Of a stretch of 64,000 bases of DNA, positions 17,364 to 25,312 are shown one piece after another (position 1 is the first letter of the stretch; every line of letters starts with the position of its first letter). Origin of the DNA: Streptomyces griseocarneus (GTDB taxonomy: Bacteria; Actinomycetota; Actinomycetes; Streptomycetales; Streptomycetaceae). The position numbers were made by a program, and so were the translations under genes. The notes beneath the pieces are model-generated. The model was not told the DNA's origin, did no database searches, and saw nothing but the letters and a program-made list of their open reading frames with translations. The stretch spans positions 186,001-250,000 of the forward strand of contig PENC01000006.1 of the NCBI GenBank assembly GCA_003674045.1. Reading direction: 5' to 3'.

Positions 17364-17384
17364 GAATCCGTGTCCTTCACCTGT

Positions 17385-17431
17385 GTGAGTGGCGGACCGC
17401 GAACTCACTCCGTCCTGTTCGGTACAGGACG
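17385..17431 (-). promoter_or_regulatory. two tandem dyads in the ilvE leader
   Basis: GTGAGT/ACTCAC (17385-17390 with 17403-17408) is followed by CGTCCTGT/ACAGGACG (17411-17418 with 17424-17431, 5-nt loop). Both lie within 70 bases upstream of the ilvE ATG. They may be an operator pair or RNA hairpins in the leader. No leader peptide rich in Ile/Leu/Val was found here. Confidence 0.45.
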
Positions 17432-17452
17432 TCCGAGAATCCCCTCGTACCG

Positions 17453-17485
17453 CGGCCCCACGTTCGATTATCGCGCGTGGGGCCG
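17453..17485 (-). terminator. hairpin between leuB and ilvE
   Basis: A 10-bp perfect stem CGGCCCCACG/CGTGGGGCCG with a 13-nt loop, 80 bases downstream of the leuB stop. There is no T-run. Probable leuB terminator. Confidence 0.6.
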
Positions 17486-17564
17486 TGGACGGAAAACGTG
17501 TTGTCGCGCGGCCCTGGGTCGATGGTCGCACCCAACCGCGCGACGGCGCAGCAGGCTGGGTGGG

Positions 17565-18608
17565 CTAGGAGGCGGTCACGCGCAGGGCGAGCGCGTCACC
17601 GATCTCGTCCGTCGTGCGGGCGGAGTCCCCGCGTACCGCGAGGTCCTCGCCCACCGCGGCCTCCACACGGGCGGCCTCCGGCTCGAATCCGAGGTGGCGC
17701 AGGAGCAGCGCCACGGAGAGGACGGTGGCGGTCGGGTCGGCCTTGCCCGTGCCCGCGATGTCCGGGGCGGAGCCGTGGACCGGCTCGAACATCGACGGGA
17801 ACGCGCCACCGGGGTTGATGTTGCCGGAGGCGGCGAGGCCGATACCGCCGGTGACGGCGGCCGCGAGGTCGGTGAGGATGTCGCCGAAGAGGTTGTCGGT
17901 GACGATGACGTCGAAGCGCTCGGGCTGGGTGACGAAGAAGATCGTCGCCGCGTCGACGTGCAGATAGTCGGTGGTGACCTCGGGGTATTCGCTGCCGACG
18001 CGGTCGAAGGTGTCCTTCCACAGCCGTCCGGCGTGCACGAGGACATTGTTCTTGTGGACGAGGGTCAGCTTCTTCCGCGGGCGGGCCTGGGCGCGCTCGT
18101 AGGCGTCGCGCACCACGCGCTCGACGCCGTAGGCGGTGTTGACGCTGACCTCGGTGGCGACCTCGGCGGGGGTGCCGGTGCGCAGGCTGCCGCCGTTGCC
18201 GGTGTACGGGCCCTCGGTGCCCTCGCGGACGACGACGAAGTCGATGGCGGGGCGGCCCGCGAGCGGTGTCGCCGTGTGAGGGAAGAGCTTGGACGGCCGC
18301 AGGTTGACGTAGTGGTCGAAGGCGAACCGCAGTTTGAGCAGCAGCCCCCGCTCCAGCACTCCGGACGGCACGGACGGGTCGCCGATCGCGCCGAGGAGGA
18401 GGGCGTCGTGCTCCTTGAGGGAGGCGAGCTCGGCGTCGGTCAGGGTCTCCCCCGTGGCGTGCCAGCGCCGGGCACCGAGGTCGTACTCCTCGGTCTCCAG
18501 CTTCACGTCCGGGGGGAGCACGGCACGGAGCACCTTGAGGCCCTGGGCCACGGCTTCCGGGCCGATGCCGTCACCGGGGATCACTGCGAGGCGAATGCTG
18601 CGAGACAT
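17565..18608 (-). CDS. leuB: 3-isopropylmalate dehydrogenase
   Basis: A 347-residue NAD-dependent beta-decarboxylating dehydrogenase that oxidises 3-isopropylmalate to 2-oxoisocaproate. In CimA-initiated isoleucine synthesis the same enzyme acts on beta-methylmalate. Seen motifs: IPGDGIGPEA at the N-terminus, VREGTEGPYTGNGG, KNNVLVHAGRLW, the metal-binding DNLFGDILTDLAAAV, and GSAPDIAGTGKADPTA for NAD binding. The length is normal for the actinobacterial type. It is divergent from the purple acid phosphatase gene, with 129 bases between the starts. Confidence 0.95.
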   Translation of the reverse strand: MSRSIRLAVIPGDGIGPEAVAQGLKVLRAVLPPDVKLETEEYDLGARRWHATGETLTDAELASLKEHDALLLGAIGDPSVPSGVLERGLLLKLRFAFDHYVNLRPSKLFPHTATPLAGRPAIDFVVVREGTEGPYTGNGGSLRTGTPAEVATEVSVNTAYGVERVVRDAYERAQARPRKKLTLVHKNNVLVHAGRLWKDTFDRVGSEYPEVTTDYLHVDAATIFFVTQPERFDVIVTDNLFGDILTDLAAAVTGGIGLAASGNINPGGAFPSMFEPVHGSAPDIAGTGKADPTATVLSVALLLRHLGFEPEAARVEAAVGEDLAVRGDSARTTDEIGDALALRVTAS

Positions 18609-18686
18609 GACGGGACCGTACTCCGTCGTCCACTGAATGACACGCTCCGTCCATTATGCGGACACATTGCGATCCGTATAGGACGC

Positions 18687-18719
18687 GTTCATCCAAAGTC
18701 CTCATTCAGGTCGCCGATT
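18687..18719 (+). promoter_or_regulatory. weak PHO-box-like direct repeats
   Basis: Three 11-nt units GTTCATCCAAA, GTCCTCATTCA and GGTCGCCGATT lie 20-50 bases before the phosphatase start. The first matches the GTTCAyCC half-site of Streptomyces PhoP boxes; the others match poorly. Suggested mainly by the gene's function. Confidence 0.3.
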
Positions 18720-18737
18720 CCTGGCACGTTCTGCGGC

Positions 18738-20348
18738 ATGGACACACCACGCGTAGGCATCCCTGAAAAGCTCGCCGCCAGAATGACGATGGCGGAGCAG
18801 CACGAGTACCTGCGGAGCAAGCTGACGCGCCGCGGCATGCTGCGCGCGAGCGCCGTCACGGCGGGCACCGTGGCGGGCGCGGGCCTGCTGGGCGGCGGCA
18901 TCGGCGGCGGCGCGAGCGCGTACGCCGCGCCCGCGGTCGCTTCCCCCACCCTGCTCACCTCGGCCGCGACGACCAAAGTCGACGGCAAGCATGTCGCGCC
19001 GTTCGGGCGCCACCTGGCCTTCGGCGCCGACCCGAAGACGCAGATGCGGATCTCCTGGCAGGTGCCGTTCGCGGTCAAGCGGCCGTTCGTGCGGGTGGGC
19101 CTCAAGCCCTGGGACCTCGGCCACCGGATCGACGCGGAGGCGCGCCCGCTGCACACCCCGTCGCTCTCCAAGAAGCTCCCGGCCGTCGACCAGGTCTATC
19201 TGCACGCGGCCCTGGACAACCTCCGCCCCGGCCAGACGTATTACTACGGCGTCGGCCACGACGGCTTCGACCCGGCGGACCACCGCAACGTCGGCACCAT
19301 AGGCACCTTCACCACGGCACCGGCGCGCGCGGAGAAGTTCACCTTCACCGCCTTCGGCGACCAGGGCGTGAGCTACCACGCCCTCGGCAACGACCAGGTG
19401 ATCCTGGCCCAGAACCCGGCCTTCCACCTGCACGCGGGCGACATCTGCTACGCCGACGACAGCGGCGAGGGCAAGCCGGACGACAACTACGACGCCCGCC
19501 GGTGGGACCAGTTCCTCGCGCAGACGGAGTCGGTGGCCAAGAGCGTGCCGTGGATGGTGACCACCGGCAACCACGACATGGAGGCCTGGTACTCGCCCAA
19601 CGGCTACGGCGGCCAGAGCGCCCGCTGGACGCTGCCCGCCAACGGCTTCGACCCGCGGCACGCGCCGGGCGTCTACTCCTTCACCTACGGCAACGTCGGT
19701 GTCGTCGCGCTGGACGCCAACGACGTCTCGTACGAGATCACCGCCAACACCGGCTACACCGGCGGCAAGCAGACCCGCTGGCTGGACCGGCGGCTGGGTG
19801 AACTGCGCAAGCAGAGCGGGATCGACTTCGTCGTGGTCTTCTTCCACCACTGCGCCTTCTCGACGACGAACTCCCACGCCTCGGACGGCGGTGTGCGCGA
19901 CGCCTGGCTGCCGCTCTTCGAGAAGCACCAGGTGGACCTGGTCATCAACGGCCACAACCACGTCTACGAGCGCACCGACGCGCTCAAGGGGCAGCGGGTC
20001 TCCAAGAAGGTGCCGATCGGCGGGACGGTCGACTCCTCGCGCGAGGGCATCGTCTATGTGACGGCGGGCGCGGCGGGCAAGTCGCTGTACGACTTCCCCG
20101 CTCCCGACACCTACGAGGGCCACGTCAAGGACGTCGAGAGCGTCTCCACCTTCCACTGGGTCAAGGGCGGCGGGAAGCAGAAGGAGCAGGTGGAGTGGTC
20201 GCGCGTGCGTTACACCAACTACTCCTTCCTCGCGGTCGAGGTGGAGCCGGGCCGTCACCCGCGTATGCGGGTCACGGCGCTGGCGGAGACGGGTGAGCGG
20301 ATCGATCACTTCGAGGTGACGCGGAGTTCTTCCGGCTGGCAGGCTTAG
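18738..20348 (+). CDS. Tat-exported purple acid phosphatase-like metallophosphoesterase
   Basis: A 536-residue secreted phosphoesterase. A Tat signal (TRRGMLRASAVTAGTVAGAGLL) is at about residues 32-55. A fibronectin-like N-terminal purple acid phosphatase domain follows, then the calcineurin-type catalytic domain with metal ligands visible in order: FGDQG, GDICYAD, TGNHDME, FFHHCAF and GHNHVYER. It should release phosphate from organic esters outside the cell. ATG 18738 is chosen because the upstream extension is only an antisense open frame. A possible PHO box precedes it. Confidence 0.93.
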   Translation: MDTPRVGIPEKLAARMTMAEQHEYLRSKLTRRGMLRASAVTAGTVAGAGLLGGGIGGGASAYAAPAVASPTLLTSAATTKVDGKHVAPFGRHLAFGADPKTQMRISWQVPFAVKRPFVRVGLKPWDLGHRIDAEARPLHTPSLSKKLPAVDQVYLHAALDNLRPGQTYYYGVGHDGFDPADHRNVGTIGTFTTAPARAEKFTFTAFGDQGVSYHALGNDQVILAQNPAFHLHAGDICYADDSGEGKPDDNYDARRWDQFLAQTESVAKSVPWMVTTGNHDMEAWYSPNGYGGQSARWTLPANGFDPRHAPGVYSFTYGNVGVVALDANDVSYEITANTGYTGGKQTRWLDRRLGELRKQSGIDFVVVFFHHCAFSTTNSHASDGGVRDAWLPLFEKHQVDLVINGHNHVYERTDALKGQRVSKKVPIGGTVDSSREGIVYVTAGAAGKSLYDFPAPDTYEGHVKDVESVSTFHWVKGGGKQKEQVEWSRVRYTNYSFLAVEVEPGRHPRMRVTALAETGERIDHFEVTRSSSGWQA

Positions 20349-20364
20349 GCACCGTCGTCGGGTG

Positions 20365-20452
20365 CGCCTACTGGGGTGCCCCATATGCCCGGTCGGCGGC
20401 TGCGGACCCGGTGGGGGCCGGGCGCGCAGTTCCCCGCGCCCCTTTCAGGGGC
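20365..20452 (+). repeat. dispersed intergenic repeat, copy 1
   Basis: Copy of the family with core GCGCAGTTCCCCGCGCCCC (starting near 20424) preceded by GGCTGCGGACCCGGTGGGGG and ending in CCCCTTTCAGGGGCG, a short hairpin. It lies between the convergent 3' ends of the phosphatase and the 44-residue gene. Confidence 0.85.
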
Positions 20453-20455
20453 GGG

Positions 20456-20590
20456 TCAGTGTCCCGTCGCGCCGCCGTTGTCCCTGCGGTCGAGTGCGCG
20501 CTGAAGGGCGGCGGCGGCGTTCGCGCGGTCGGCGTCGCGTTCGGCCGTACGGGCGGTGCGGCGGGTCCTGCGGACAGCGGTGTCTGCCAT
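20456..20590 (-). CDS. small hypothetical basic protein (44 aa)
   Basis: A 44-codon frame, MADTAVRRTRRTARTAERD at the start and RDNGGATGH at the end. It is predicted helical and highly charged (many Arg, Asp, Glu). GGAGA lies eight bases before the ATG, and third codon positions are strongly G/C, both supporting translation. No domain is recognised. It sits between the phosphatase and the proline catabolic genes, with the intergenic repeat directly after its stop. Function unknown. Confidence 0.6.
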   Translation of the reverse strand: MADTAVRRTRRTARTAERDADRANAAAALQRALDRRDNGGATGH

Positions 20591-20850
20591 GAGTCACGTC
20601 TCCTTGGCTGGGCCCCGGGCGAGCCGGGAAGGGCCGGATGGAAGCCGGAACACAAGGGCGGGGGCCGGGTGCGGCAGGGGTCACCTGCGTCACGGCACGG
20701 GGCCGCGGCCGCCATCGCTCGATGGAGCGGGACGATCGGCTGTTACCACGCTAAGCCCGCCGCGCCCGGCTGTCTGCACCATTACTCGGACGTCCTAGCA
20801 TCTGAGACGCTCGGAGCCCGCGGGGCCCGGTGGAAGGCGGGGAAACGCGA

Positions 20851-20886
20851 CCGCCCCCGCCCGGCTGGGGGGCCGGGCGGGGGCGG
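20851..20886 (-). terminator. strong hairpin terminator after pruA
   Basis: A 15-bp perfect stem CCGCCCCCGCCCGGC/GCCGGGCGGGGGCGG with a 6-nt loop, about 45 bases downstream of the pruA stop. Confidence 0.85.
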
Positions 20887-20929
20887 GGATCAGCGGACGG
20901 CGAGGTCAGCCGATGTGCCGCAGGGCGGG

Positions 20930-22561
20930 TCAGCCCATGTGCGGGTAGCGGTAGTCGGTCGGCGGGACCAGCGTCTCCTTGATGGAGCGGGTCGAGACCC
21001 AGCGCATCAGGTTGGACGCGGCACCGGCCTTGTCGTTCGTGCCCGAGGCACGGCCGCCGCCGAAGGGCTGCTGGCCGACGACGGCACCCGTCGACTTGTC
21101 GTTGATGTAGAAGTTGCCCGCGGCGAAGCGCAGCTTCTCCATGGCGTCGGCGGCCGCGTAACGGTCGCCGGCGATGATCGAGCCGGTCAGGGCGTATGCC
21201 GAGACGGACTCCATCTGCGCCAGCATCGCGTCGAACTGCTCGTCCTCGTAGACGTGCACGGCGAGGATCGGGCCGAAGTACTCGGTCGTGAAGACCTCGT
21301 TGGCCGGGTCGGTGCACTCGATGACGGTCGGGCGGACGAAGTAGCCCACCGAGTCGTCGTACGTGCCACCGGCGACGATCGTGCAGGCCGGGTCGGCCTT
21401 GGCACGGTCGATGGCGGCCTTGTTCTTGGCGAAGGCGCGCTCGTCGATGACGGCGCCGGCGAAGTGCGACAGGTCGGTGACGTCACCCATGGTGATGCCG
21501 TCGACCTCGGCCGCGAACTCCTCCTTGAAGCCGTCCTCCCAGATGGAGCGGGGGACGTAGGCACGGGAGGAGGCCGAACACTTCTGGCCCTGGAACTCGA
21601 AGGAGCCGCGGGTCAGCGCGGTCTTCAGCACGGCGCGGTCGGCGCTCGGGTGGGCGACGACGAAGTCCTTGCCACCGGTCTCGCCGACCAGGCGCGGGTA
21701 GGACTTGTACGTCTCGATGTTGTTGCCGACCGTCTTCCACAGGTACTGGAAGGTCTTGGTCGAGCCGGTGAAGTGGATGCCCGCCAGCTCGGGGTGGTTC
21801 AGGGCCACCTCGGAGACGGCGATGCCGTCACCGGTCACCAGGTTGATGACGCCCTTGGGCAGGCCGGCCTCCTCCAGCAGCTGCATCAGCAGCACGGCGG
21901 AGTGGGTCTGCGTCGGGGACGGCTTCCAGACGACGACGTTGCCCATCAGCGCGGGCGCGGTCGGCAGGTTGCCCGCGATGGCGGTGAAGTTGAAGGGCGT
22001 GATCGCGTAGACGAAGCCCTCCAGCGGCCGGTGGTCGCTGCGGTTCCACACACCGGCGGAGTTGGCGACCGGCTGCTCGGCGAGGATCTGGCGCGCGAAG
22101 TGCACGTTGAAGCGCCAGAAGTCGACGAGCTCGCAAGGGGTGTCGATCTCCGCCTGCTGGGCGGTCTTGGACTGGCCCAGCATGGTGGAGGCGGCCATCG
22201 TCTCGCGCCACGGGCCCGCCAGCAGCTCGGCGGCGCGCAGGATGATCGCGGCGCGGTCGTCGAAGGACATCGCGCGCCACGCCGGGGCGGCGGCGAGCGC
22301 CGCGTCGACGGCGTCCTGCGCGTCCGCCTTCGTGGCGTTGCGGTACGTGCCGAGGACGGCGGCGTGGTTGTGCGGCTGGACGACCGTGAACGGCTCGCCG
22401 CCGCCCATCCGCTTCTCACCGTTGATGGTCATCGGCAGGTCGATGGGGTTGCCGGCCAGCTCCTTGAGCTTGGCCTCCAGCCGGGCGCGCTCCGGGGAAC
22501 CGGGGGCGTAGCTGTGCACCGGCTCGTTGACCGGGGCGGGGACCTGGGTAACAGCATCCAT
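20930..22561 (-). CDS. pruA: L-glutamate gamma-semialdehyde (1-pyrroline-5-carboxylate) dehydrogenase
   Basis: A 543-residue aldehyde dehydrogenase, the second step of proline catabolism, oxidising glutamate semialdehyde to glutamate with NAD. The catalytic Cys is in FEFQGQKCSASSRAYVP and the general-base Glu in VGETGGKDFVV. PFNFTAIAGNLPTAPALMGN and FTGSTKTFQYLW are also present. Length and motifs fit the stand-alone P5CDH family rather than fused PutA. It is 34 bases downstream of proline dehydrogenase in a two-gene operon and ends at a strong hairpin. Confidence 0.95.
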   Translation of the reverse strand: MDAVTQVPAPVNEPVHSYAPGSPERARLEAKLKELAGNPIDLPMTINGEKRMGGGEPFTVVQPHNHAAVLGTYRNATKADAQDAVDAALAAAPAWRAMSFDDRAAIILRAAELLAGPWRETMAASTMLGQSKTAQQAEIDTPCELVDFWRFNVHFARQILAEQPVANSAGVWNRSDHRPLEGFVYAITPFNFTAIAGNLPTAPALMGNVVVWKPSPTQTHSAVLLMQLLEEAGLPKGVINLVTGDGIAVSEVALNHPELAGIHFTGSTKTFQYLWKTVGNNIETYKSYPRLVGETGGKDFVVAHPSADRAVLKTALTRGSFEFQGQKCSASSRAYVPRSIWEDGFKEEFAAEVDGITMGDVTDLSHFAGAVIDERAFAKNKAAIDRAKADPACTIVAGGTYDDSVGYFVRPTVIECTDPANEVFTTEYFGPILAVHVYEDEQFDAMLAQMESVSAYALTGSIIAGDRYAAADAMEKLRFAAGNFYINDKSTGAVVGQQPFGGGRASGTNDKAGAASNLMRWVSTRSIKETLVPPTDYRYPHMG

Positions 22562-22595
22562 GATCAGGATCTCCTTCGATCAGGGGGTCGGTTTC

Positions 22596-23522
22596 TCAGC
22601 CGCGCGTCGCGAGCGACCGGAGGAAGAACGTCAGGTTGGCGGGGCGCTCCGCCAGGCGGCGCATGAAGTAGCCGTACCAGTCGGTGCCGTACGGGATGTA
22701 CACGCGCATGCGGTGGCCGTCCGCGACGAGCCGCTCCTGCTCCGCCTCGCGGATGCCGTAGAGCATCTGGAACTCGTACTCGTCCAGCTTGCGCCCGTAG
22801 CGGCGGCCGAGCTCCTGCGCGATGGCGACCATGCGCGGGTCGTGGGAGCCGACCATCGGGTAGCCCTTGCCGGCCATCAGGATCTTCAGGCAGCGCACGT
22901 AGGCCAGGTCGACCTCGCGCTTGTCCTGGTAGGCGACGGAGGCGGGCTCCTTGTAGGCGCCCTTCACCAGGCGCACGCGGGAGCCCTCCCCGGCGAGCGC
23001 GTGGCAGTCGTCCTCGGTGCGGAAGAGGTAGGACTGCAGGACGGCACCCGTCTGCGGGAACGTCTTGCGCAGCTCGGCGAGGATCGCCAGCGTGGAGTCG
23101 ACCGTGGTGTGGTCCTCCATGTCCAGCGTCACGGTGGTGCCCGCCTCGGCGGCGGCCTCGACGACCGGGGTGACGTTGGCGAGGGCGAGGTCGTGACCGC
23201 CCGCGAGCGCCTGGCCGAAGGCCGACAGCTTCACGGACATCTCGGCGCGGGCGCCCAGACCCTGCTCCTTGAGGGCCTCGGCGAGGGCCAGGTAGGCGTC
23301 ACGGGTGCGCAGCGCCTCGGCGGGGTCGGTGATGTCCTCGCCGAGGTGGTCGAGGGTGACCTCCAGGCCGCGCTGGTCGAGCGACCGCACGGCGGCCATG
23401 GACTCGTCCAGACGTTCACCGGCCACGAAGCGGTCCACCACGGGGCGGGTGACCGGCGCGGCCGAGACGATACGGCGGATGGCGTCGCTGCGGGACGCAG
23501 CGAGCAGCACAGGACCCAGCAC
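22596..23522 (-). CDS. proline dehydrogenase
   Basis: A 308-residue FAD-dependent proline dehydrogenase, the first step of proline breakdown (proline to P5C), probably feeding electrons to the respiratory chain. The TIM-barrel sequence includes VTLDHLGEDIT, MSVKLSAFG, VTLDMEDHTTVDSTL, VRLVKGAYKEP and the C-terminal YIPYGTDWYGYFMRRLAERP (substrate-binding arginines). The frame is open to 23579, but GTG 23522 (MLGPVLLAASRSDAIRR) has GGAGG six bases upstream and gives the family length. It forms an operon with pruA and is divergent from the PucR regulator. Confidence 0.94.
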   Translation of the reverse strand: MLGPVLLAASRSDAIRRIVSAAPVTRPVVDRFVAGERLDESMAAVRSLDQRGLEVTLDHLGEDITDPAEALRTRDAYLALAEALKEQGLGARAEMSVKLSAFGQALAGGHDLALANVTPVVEAAAEAGTTVTLDMEDHTTVDSTLAILAELRKTFPQTGAVLQSYLFRTEDDCHALAGEGSRVRLVKGAYKEPASVAYQDKREVDLAYVRCLKILMAGKGYPMVGSHDPRMVAIAQELGRRYGRKLDEYEFQMLYGIREAEQERLVADGHRMRVYIPYGTDWYGYFMRRLAERPANLTFFLRSLATRG

Positions 23523-23643
23523 TGGGCACCTCCACGATGACGGCCGGTCCCCCACGGGGAGACGGCATAAGTAACTCATCGTGAAAACTAGAGATCACCG
23601 CAGCCCACGGCCATCGACAGCTGTCACGCATCCGTGGCCCGGA

Positions 23644-23663
23644 TCTCAGACACATGTATGAGA
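23644..23663 (+). promoter_or_regulatory. dyad TCTCA-N10-TGAGA in the proline operon control region
   Basis: An inverted repeat TCTCAGACACATGTATGAGA in the 236-base region between the proline dehydrogenase and PucR starts. A larger dyad CCACGG...CCGTGG surrounds about 23606-23637. Either could be the PucR-type regulator's operator. Confidence 0.4.
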
Positions 23664-23758
23664 ATAGTGAACTCAACATGAATCCGGGGATCGATTTCGG
23701 GCCATAACGGTGCCGACCGGACGGTCCACACGGGGGTCGGAAGGAGCGCGGCAAAGCC

Positions 23759-24991
23759 ATGCGCGGTGACTATCAGCAGCTCGTGGACGAGATATCCGCC
23801 GCGCTCGGCGCGCCCGCGACGCTGGAGGACCGGGATTTCGGACTGATCGCCTTCGGTGCCCACGGGGGCGACGACGACGTCGAGCTGACGATGGACCCGG
23901 TACGGACCCGGTCGATCCTCCAGCGGCGGTCGACGGCGGCCGTCCGGGCCTGGTTCGAGGCGTTCGGGATCGCGCGGGCGCAGGCGCCGCTGCGCATCCC
24001 GCCGGACCCGGCGGCCGGGGTGTTCAAGGGCCGCATCTGCCTTCCCGTACGGCACCGGGGCGTGGTGCTCGGCTACGTCTGGCTGCTGGACGACGAGCAT
24101 CTGGCGGGGCTGGACCTCACCGAGCCGTTCGCGGACCCGCGGCTCGCCCAGGCGATGGAGACGGCCGCCCGTATCGGGGCGCTGCTGGCCGCCGAGGCAC
24201 GGGCGGGCGCCGAGCTGGGCGAGCTGTTGCGGGAGCTGCTGACCGGGCGGCCCGCGGGCCGGGACGCGGCGCGGGCCGCCCTGCGGGAGGCGTTGGGCCA
24301 GGCGGGTGACGGGCCGCTGGCGGTCGTCGCGGTGGCCCCGTGGCGTACGGCGGGCGAGGGCGACTCCGACGAACCGGGCGCGGACGGTTCCACCGGGTCA
24401 CTGGCCGGGCAGTCGGGGGTGGCCGCGCTGTGCGCCGTGCCGAACGCGCTGCCGGACGGCGCGGCGGCCCTGGCCGCGCTGATCCGGCTGCGGGCCACGT
24501 CCACTCCCGCGCCCGCGCATACGGCCGCCGACCGTCTGCTGCGGTCACCGCGCGCCGGCGGCTCGGGCGTGCGGCCCCTCCGGGCGACCGCCGGCCTCGG
24601 CACCCCGCGGCGCGGCCTCGCGGAGCTGCCCGCGGCATGGCGGGAGGCGCTGGCCGCGGCGCGGGCGGCGGCTGCGGAGGCCCGGCTGGGACCGGTGGCG
24701 GAGTGGGCGGCCATCGGGCCGTACCGCGTACTGTCCGCGCTGCCCGCGGAGGCCGCGGCGGACCCGTCGGTCCTGCCCCTGCTGGCCCCGGCGCATACGG
24801 AACTGGCCCGCACCGCCGAGGTGTTCCTCGACTGCGCGGGCCAGGCGGGCCGCACGGCCGCCGCGCTCGGCATCCACCGCCAGACGCTCTACTACCGCCT
24901 GTCGCGCGTGGAGCAGCTCACCGGCCTGGACCTGGACGACGGCGAGGGCCGCCTGCTGCTGCACATGGCCCTGAAGGCGGGCCGGCTCTAG
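23759..24991 (+). CDS. PucR family regulator of the proline operon
   Basis: A 410-residue PucR/CdaR-type regulator, probably activating pruA and proline dehydrogenase in response to proline. The N-terminal part is a GAF-like sensor (to about residue 150). The C-terminal PucR helix-turn-helix is ALGIHRQTLYYRLSRVEQLTGLDLDD at about 374-399. The middle is Ala/Gly-rich. It is divergent from the catabolic pair, the usual arrangement in Streptomyces. A GGAAGGAG motif lies 12 bases before the ATG, slightly far. Confidence 0.88.
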   Translation: MRGDYQQLVDEISAALGAPATLEDRDFGLIAFGAHGGDDDVELTMDPVRTRSILQRRSTAAVRAWFEAFGIARAQAPLRIPPDPAAGVFKGRICLPVRHRGVVLGYVWLLDDEHLAGLDLTEPFADPRLAQAMETAARIGALLAAEARAGAELGELLRELLTGRPAGRDAARAALREALGQAGDGPLAVVAVAPWRTAGEGDSDEPGADGSTGSLAGQSGVAALCAVPNALPDGAAALAALIRLRATSTPAPAHTAADRLLRSPRAGGSGVRPLRATAGLGTPRRGLAELPAAWREALAAARAAAAEARLGPVAEWAAIGPYRVLSALPAEAAADPSVLPLLAPAHTELARTAEVFLDCAGQAGRTAAALGIHRQTLYYRLSRVEQLTGLDLDDGEGRLLLHMALKAGRL

Positions 24992-25009
24992 AGCTGCCGG
25001 CCGGACCCG

Positions 25010-25213
25010 TCAGTCCTCTTCGACGGAGATCGCCCGGGAGGGGCAGGCCCGGACCGCCTCGGGTACGCGGGGGTCGCCCGCGCCGTCCTCCTTCCCGGGG
25101 ATGACCAGGCCGAAGCCGTCGTCGTCCTGGGTGAAGACGCCGGGCGCGGTATTGACGCACTGGCTGGACCCGATGCACAGGTCGGAGTCGATGCTGACGC
25201 GCGTGATGCTCAT
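25010..25213 (-). CDS. ferredoxin (3Fe-4S type)
   Basis: A 67-residue ferredoxin of the kind that donates electrons to actinobacterial P450s. Cluster ligands: CIGSSQC (C-x5-C, residues ~13-19) and CPSRAI near the C-terminus. The C-x5-C spacing, with only three ligand cysteines, indicates a [3Fe-4S] cluster. No P450 or reductase is adjacent; the nearest P450 is at 32836. It is convergent with the PucR gene. Confidence 0.9.
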   Translation of the reverse strand: MSITRVSIDSDLCIGSSQCVNTAPGVFTQDDDGFGLVIPGKEDGAGDPRVPEAVRACPSRAISVEED

Positions 25214-25312
25214 GGCACCTCCGGTGGGGTGATACGGAATCCGGGCATACCACTTACAACGACCGAAACCGCCCGCCGGTAGCGGCCATCCATGGGTGAC
25301 CCCGGTCGCCGC

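Noticed and set aside
11910..20348. A single 2812-codon open frame on the + strand
   Set aside because: It runs antisense through cimA, the MHS transporter, ilvE and leuB, all with clear domains on the other strand. Only its last 536 codons (from ATG 18738, the phosphatase) are a real gene. An effect of very high G+C.
20445..20693. 82-codon - strand frame overlapping the 44-residue gene
   Set aside because: Its frame lacks the ribosome-binding site seen for the 44-codon frame, and it encodes Arg/Pro-rich noise.
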